Assembly: GCA_010672185.1 (NCBI GenBank) | Contig: JAAHHL010000185.1 | Span: 1 to 9,482, forward strand | Length of the DNA: 9,482 bases | From: Caldora sp. SIO3E6 | GTDB lineage: Bacteria > Cyanobacteriota > Cyanobacteriia > Cyanobacteriales > Coleofasciculaceae | Reading direction: 5' to 3' | Shown here: in pieces, positions 6,553-9,482 of the stretch | Layout of the letters: every line of letters begins with the position of its first letter | Position numbering within the stretch: the stretch's first letter is position 1 | Notes under the pieces: model-generated | What the model saw: the letters and a program-made list of their open reading frames with translations, nothing else | Database searches by the model: none | What the model was told of the DNA's origin: nothing | Position numbers and translations under genes: made by a program

Positions 6553-7125
6553 ATGGGTTGGGTTCGACTTTCAATCATTACTATAGTTAGCTTTCTGATT
6601 GCCACAAGTGGTGCATTGCTCACAAAATCAACCTTGCTACCATTATGTGGCATTTTCACCTCCAATTCTGTAACTTGCAAAGCTGATATTGAAGCCACTA
6701 GTCTAGTCAATGCAGCTACCTCTTATGCTCAACTTTCAAGCTGTCAAGCTGCGATCCAAGCTGTTACAGCAAAGCTTAGAGATGAACAAAATATAGAAAT
6801 TGTTTCTGTTACCAAACGAGATGTATCTGAAATTTATTCTGACTATCCAAAAGAGCGTCCAGGTGGGTATTTCATCACCATGCGCGGTAATCAAGTTATT
6901 AACTTGCTAAACTCCCCTCAATTGATGAGTATTCTTACCACCCAAATCATCGACAATTGTGAAACCGCTAGTTTAGTCATGTTTGGATTTCCAAATAGTG
7001 ATTTCACCGTGCCTTTGGGTTTAATGCCAAACGGTACTGTTCAGCCATTTGAATGTTTAGAAGTCTCGCTAGAGGAGCTAGAGTATATAGAGAAGCCAGT
7101 ATGGGGAAAGACATTTTGTTTTTAG
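6553..7125 (+). CDS. probable exported hypothetical protein, 190 aa
   Basis: Family not recognised. The ATG at 6553 is supported by GAAGGA about 9 nt upstream. Residues 5-23 are a hydrophobic stretch (LSIITIVSFLIATSGALL) after a short basic start, consistent with a signal peptide or an N-terminal anchor; no lipobox is obvious. The rest is a soluble domain with several cysteines (C32, C42, C64, C134, C168 and C189), which would suit disulfides outside the cytoplasm. The middle (about 65-115) looks mixed alpha/beta (IEIVSVTKRD, GYFITMRGNQVINLL); the C-terminus ends WGKTFCF. Its stop overlaps a HIP1 octamer at 7125. No neighbour suggests a function. It lies between the two Uma2-tail/87-aa-tail duplications, so it belongs to the variable part of the region. 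Confidence 0.6.
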   Translation: MGWVRLSIITIVSFLIATSGALLTKSTLLPLCGIFTSNSVTCKADIEATSLVNAATSYAQLSSCQAAIQAVTAKLRDEQNIEIVSVTKRDVSEIYSDYPKERPGGYFITMRGNQVINLLNSPQLMSILTTQIIDNCETASLVMFGFPNSDFTVPLGLMPNGTVQPFECLEVSLEELEYIEKPVWGKTFCF

Positions 7126-7150
7126 CGATCGCTCACTCTATTTTCTTAGT

Positions 7151-7370
7151 TTAGGTTTCAGCTAATCCATCCGCAACAGTTACATCCCCCCAACAGAGTC
7201 AACATCCTGAGAAGCTTCTCTGTAAGCTTTCTCTAATTCCTGCTCTTGCAATAACTCCAGCGCACCTCAATCACTTGAGAGGGAGATTGGCATCCCTTAG
7301 TGCTCTTGTAACTCTCAATAAACTTCACTAGGGACGATGGCAAGGAGATTGATAACTTTTGCACTTGCAT
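7151..7370 (-). pseudogene. frameshifted ribbon-helix-helix antitoxin relic
   Basis: Reading leftward from ATG 7370, the start MQVQKLSISLPSSLVKFIE is a typical ribbon-helix-helix antitoxin N-terminus: a DNA-binding beta strand, then helix A; helix B follows with PSQVIE. The frame is then lost at 7264-7265, where one base appears deleted; shifting frame restores ALELLQEQELEKAYREASQD. It is lost again at the run of six G (plus-strand C 7186-7191); a second shift restores WGDVTVADGLAET and a stop at 7151. Together these pieces match the roughly 73-residue antitoxins that cyanobacteria pair with a MazF/PemK-like toxin (from memory). The unshifted frame would stop after 45 residues at 7233. No toxin gene follows on this strand: the next DNA is the opposite-strand hypothetical. 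I read it as a decayed orphan antitoxin. Confidence 0.75.
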
Positions 7371-7415
7371 GGTACTACCAATCTTTAGTTAAAAGTCTTT
7401 CTACTTAATTAGAGT

Positions 7416-7464
7416 ACAATTAACCACCCATTTTCAGCCAACTAAAAACTTCCTCGGCAGTAAG
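7416..7464 (-). pseudogene. remnant of a second Uma2-family gene (last 14 codons)
   Basis: Forty-nine bases match 8779-8827 at 47 positions. Read leftward they encode LTAEEVFSWLKMGG and a stop, against [14 protein letters not shown] in the intact Uma2 protein. Both nucleotide differences change the residue. Similarity ends abruptly at 7465, 13 bp before the MITE-like element, so the rest of this paralogue has been deleted or replaced. Confidence 0.85.
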
Positions 7465-7477
7465 AGAGCTGGACTAT

Positions 7478-7573
7478 TATAGCAACCGCCAAGGCGATTA
7501 GGACAAGGGGATGGCAGCCCCTTGTTAACTTGCCTTACTTGAGAATGTCTTAACTGCCCTGGCGACTGCTATA
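7478..7573. mobile_element. MITE-like element, 96 bp including TA flanks
   Basis: The ends TAGCAACCGCC (from 7480) and its counterpart GGCGACTGCTA (to 7571) are inverted repeats with two mismatches, and both sides are flanked by TA, as for non-autonomous elements moved by IS630/Tc1-mariner-type transposases. The inside contains a perfect 8-bp hairpin, ACAAGGGG and CCCCTTGT around a 7-nt loop (about 7502-7524). No transposase is encoded. Its right edge touches the stop codon (7574-7576) of the membrane protein gene. Confidence 0.7.
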
Positions 7574-8614
7574 TCAGTTTTGGTTAGCTTTCTTGTAAAG
7601 TTCTGAATAGAAACTCCATGCGGCAACTATATATGTCAGCCACAAAAGAACACTAAAAATAACAAATTTGTTCAGCATCGGACTTTGCTCTGATAAGTTA
7701 AGGAAACCAAGAATCATATTTGATGTAACAAAGAAAATTAGAGTTTTTTTGCCAATAAGCATAAATTCTGGTTTTGTTAATGTGGTACGTATTATTTTAT
7801 TTAGTAATAAAAACCTGATCAACAGTAATGAAGAAAAAACTAATATAGATGAAACCAAAGGAACTAAAACTTTCATATTCACAAAAGTTCTGTAACTTTC
7901 AGATAAAACAACTAGAACTGAATGCACTGTCAATACTAAAAATGGTATCCAGAGCAACAAACCTGATTGATGCTCTTCAGAGATAGTGATTTTATCATAG
8001 GATGCTATCAGGAAACCCAAACAGTAGGTGATTAAAGCGGGAACAATCGAGTAATAAATACTCTTTGAGCCTATCCCCAACAAAACTCCGCTTAACTCAC
8101 TATTCACAATATTTTCTGGAATGGGTGAGTAGATAAAAACTGCATAAACACTGAATAATAATAAAGTACAAACCAAAAATATATTTTTTGATTTTGTATA
8201 TATAAAAATAAAAATAGGAGAAATTAAAAATAGAACAGAAAAGGTACAAAGAACCGCATTAAAAAATCTGTGGTAAAATAAAAACTCATATATATTTACT
8301 GGAAACCAACTCCCCATTGCCAGCCTCATAAATGTTATGTATCCAATATATAATAAAAATATTTGTAATCCTTTTTTAAAAAGTTTAATTACTGTTTTTT
8401 TGTTTTCTTTAAATCTATTCAAGTAGATCTTATATCCCATATAGCCAGAAGTAAAAAAGAAAAAATTACCAACACGAAATCCTTGATCATGAATAAATAG
8501 TGGAATAATAGCAAGTAATTCTAGATCACATCGCTCGTGGAAGTGAATGATAATTGCATTGATTATTAATAGTGCTCTGAGCACATCAAATTCTTCTTGG
8601 CGTTCAATTAGCAT
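7574..8614 (-). CDS. polytopic membrane protein, probable acyltransferase-3-like
   Basis: A 346-residue protein with around ten hydrophobic segments. The N-terminus has the layout of the acyltransferase-3/OpgC group: FDVLRALLIINAIIIHFH (residues 9-26), with Arg13 and a membrane histidine (H24/H26) as in the family's R-x(10)-H pattern, then a GNFFFFTSGYMGYKIYL segment (49-65) resembling the usual FFVLSGFLI. Such proteins transfer acetyl or other acyl groups to sugars of envelope polysaccharides; the substrate here is unknown and the assignment rests on these two motifs only. No sugar-transferase neighbours support a polysaccharide cluster. The gene is very AT-rich (9 G/C in 8161-8220) compared with purL, and has no HIP1 site, suggesting recent acquisition. 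No clear ribosome site precedes the ATG. Its stop lies directly against the MITE, so the last residues may have been altered. Confidence 0.6.
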   Translation of the reverse strand: MLIERQEEFDVLRALLIINAIIIHFHERCDLELLAIIPLFIHDQGFRVGNFFFFTSGYMGYKIYLNRFKENKKTVIKLFKKGLQIFLLYIGYITFMRLAMGSWFPVNIYEFLFYHRFFNAVLCTFSVLFLISPIFIFIYTKSKNIFLVCTLLLFSVYAVFIYSPIPENIVNSELSGVLLGIGSKSIYYSIVPALITYCLGFLIASYDKITISEEHQSGLLLWIPFLVLTVHSVLVVLSESYRTFVNMKVLVPLVSSILVFSSLLLIRFLLLNKIIRTTLTKPEFMLIGKKTLIFFVTSNMILGFLNLSEQSPMLNKFVIFSVLLWLTYIVAAWSFYSELYKKANQN

Positions 8615-8680
8615 TTTTCTAATGGTTACATATAATGTGTAATATCAAGTTTGCTTGCTTAGCTACTAAGCTATCTAAAC

Positions 8681-8717
8681 ATAGCTACTGCCTCGAAGAT
8701 GAGGATGAATGAACCTT
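8681..8717 (+). repeat. direct repeat A, copy 2 (orphan tail of the 87-aa gene)
   Basis: Matches 6421-6457 at 36 of 37 positions. In frame it would read SYCLEDEDE and stop, against SYRLEDEDE in the intact gene. No other part of the 87-aa gene is found upstream, where the AT-rich membrane gene begins. The spacer 8615-8680 shows nothing else that I can support. Confidence 0.9.
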
Positions 8718-8726
8718 TCCATGTGC

Positions 8727-8743
8727 CACTTTTGGCAAAAGTG
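8727..8743. repeat. short hairpin next to a HIP1 site
   Basis: CACTTTT and AAAAGTG form a perfect 7-bp stem with a GGC loop, directly followed by a HIP1 octamer (8743-8750). It lies 40 bp past the 3' end of the Uma2 gene and could stabilise that transcript's end, but there is no T-run for a standard terminator. Confidence 0.45.
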
Positions 8744-8782
8744 CGATCGCACGATGTTTGAAGGTTTAATAAATACTAACAA

Positions 8783-9346
8783 TTAACCACCCATTTTCAG
8801 CCAATTAAAAACTTCCTCGACAGTAAGGTTGAGTTCAATTTCTGCTAATATGGGCAAAGTATCTTTTTTTTCTCTGAAGAGTGGTTGGCGATCGCGTTGA
8901 AATACAAGAATGCTGAGGTCGTTAGGGTCGAGAAACCAGCCTAATTTAGAGCCATGCTCTAGACAGTACAAGATATTACTAATGACTTTATTGGGTTTTT
9001 GGTCTGGAGACAGAATCTCAATTATCCAGTCTGGAGGAAGTTCAAAACGATCTGGGACTTCCCCATCTGGTAAGAAAGGAATATTTGACCACAGAAACAC
9101 GGCTATATCGGCTACAATGGAGCGATTGCCAAAGCTACATCTGAGTTCTGGAAAAGCGTAGGCAATTTTTAAATTTTCAGTAACTAAATTAATTTCGCTA
9201 CCTAGTTTGCCTTGTAAGCGGCTATGTCTTCCTTTAGGCATTGGTTTTTGAATGATTTCTCCAGCAATGAATTCACTGGCGGGTTTAGTTTCTGGTAATT
9301 GCAGGAATTCTTCTAAGCTGAGGGGTTTGGCAGCAGTGATAGTCAT
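8783..9346 (-). CDS. Uma2-family (DUF820) putative endonuclease
   Basis: A 187-residue protein of the Uma2/DUF820 family, which is greatly expanded in cyanobacteria and has a PD-(D/E)xK nuclease-like fold; its biological role is not established. The family pattern is intact: [12 protein letters not shown] near the start, [20 protein letters not shown] (26-45), the acidic site ADIAVF (D80), and [15 protein letters not shown] (107-121) with E110 and a lysine (K117 or K120), then [15 protein letters not shown]. It ends with the [14 protein letters not shown] tail. All catalytic-type residues are present, so the protein may be active. The ATG at 9346 has no Shine-Dalgarno: only three bases separate it from a heptamer array. 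The last 49 bp, stop included, are duplicated at 7416-7464, showing that a second copy once existed nearby. Confidence 0.92.
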
Positions 9347-9349
9347 CTT

Positions 9350-9418
9350 GGAATTGGGAATTGGGAATTGGGAATTGGGAATTGGGAATTGGGAATTGGG
9401 AATTGGGAATTGGGAATT
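9350..9418. repeat. heptamer tandem repeat array, about 9.9 copies
   Basis: Nine exact GGAATTG units plus six bases of a tenth, without a single mismatch. It occupies the whole 5' leader position of the Uma2 gene. The perfect uniformity implies recent expansion, and copy number is likely to vary between strains. Confidence 0.97.
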
Positions 9419-9421
9419 ATA
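9416..9421 (-). promoter_or_regulatory. candidate -10 box for the Uma2 gene
   Basis: On the minus strand these bases read TATAAT, the consensus -10 hexamer, at the far edge of the heptamer array. Transcription from here would start inside the array, making it the mRNA leader. No good -35 hexamer is seen at the right distance, so the call is tentative. Confidence 0.35.
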
Positions 9422-9482
9422 ATTAACAACTATTAAGGAGTAATATCTAGCTTAACTCTAAGTCTCTAGTATAGCTATATAC

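Noticed and set aside
7668..7895. Plus-strand 75-aa frame opposite the membrane protein
   Set aside because: AT-rich antisense frame with no ribosome site and no domain; the opposite strand has a coherent polytopic protein.
9350..9418. Possible CRISPR array
   Set aside because: Units are 7 bp with no spacers; this is a heptamer tandem repeat, as are the arrays at 3462-3510, 4988-5015 and 5954-5975.

Overview
The window looks like chromosomal DNA from a cyanobacterium, probably a large-genome filamentous one. Six perfect HIP1 octamers (GCGATCGC) are visible, along with several families of heptanucleotide tandem repeats (STRR), dispersed intergenic palindromes, a cyanobacterial-type purL, a Uma2 (DUF820) gene, and fragments of a haemagglutinin-type adhesin and of an NRPS-type adenylation protein. 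Genus-level placement is inference only.

Layout. (1) 1-1206 (-): N-terminal two thirds of a secreted multicopper oxidase that ends early at a TGA. (2) 1207-1500: intergenic, with a 47-bp tandem duplication. (3) 1481-2720: a graveyard in which a fragment of a filamentous-haemagglutinin-like repeat protein (+) meets, tail to tail, a fragment of an adenylation-domain protein (-). (4) 2754-3299 (-): an intact acidic protein of unknown function. (5) 3300-3523: repeat-rich spacer with a heptamer array ending 13 bp before purL. (6) 3524-5944 (+): purL, the one clear housekeeping gene, with a heptamer repeat inside its reading frame. (7) 5945-6188: repeat-rich spacer. (8) 6189-6452 (+) and 6553-7125 (+): two small uncharacterised proteins, one acidic and one probably exported. 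(9) 7126-7573: no intact gene, but a frameshifted ribbon-helix-helix antitoxin relic, the last codons of a second Uma2 gene, and a MITE-like element. (10) 7574-8614 (-): a strikingly AT-rich polytopic membrane protein, probably acyltransferase-3-like. (11) 8783-9346 (-): an intact Uma2-family protein whose start codon lies 3 bp from a roughly ten-copy heptamer array.

Apart from purL, no pathway or operon links these genes. The window reads as a core purine gene bordered by rapidly remodelled accessory DNA. The strongest structural signal is a nested pair of duplicated gene tails in the same order (the end of the 87-aa gene, then the end of the Uma2 gene) at 6421-6457/7416-7464 and again at 8681-8717/8779-8827. 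These bracket the AT-rich membrane gene, the MITE and the antitoxin relic. I see no convincing new defence or biosynthetic system; the interest lies in the rearrangement scars and in repeats invading genes.
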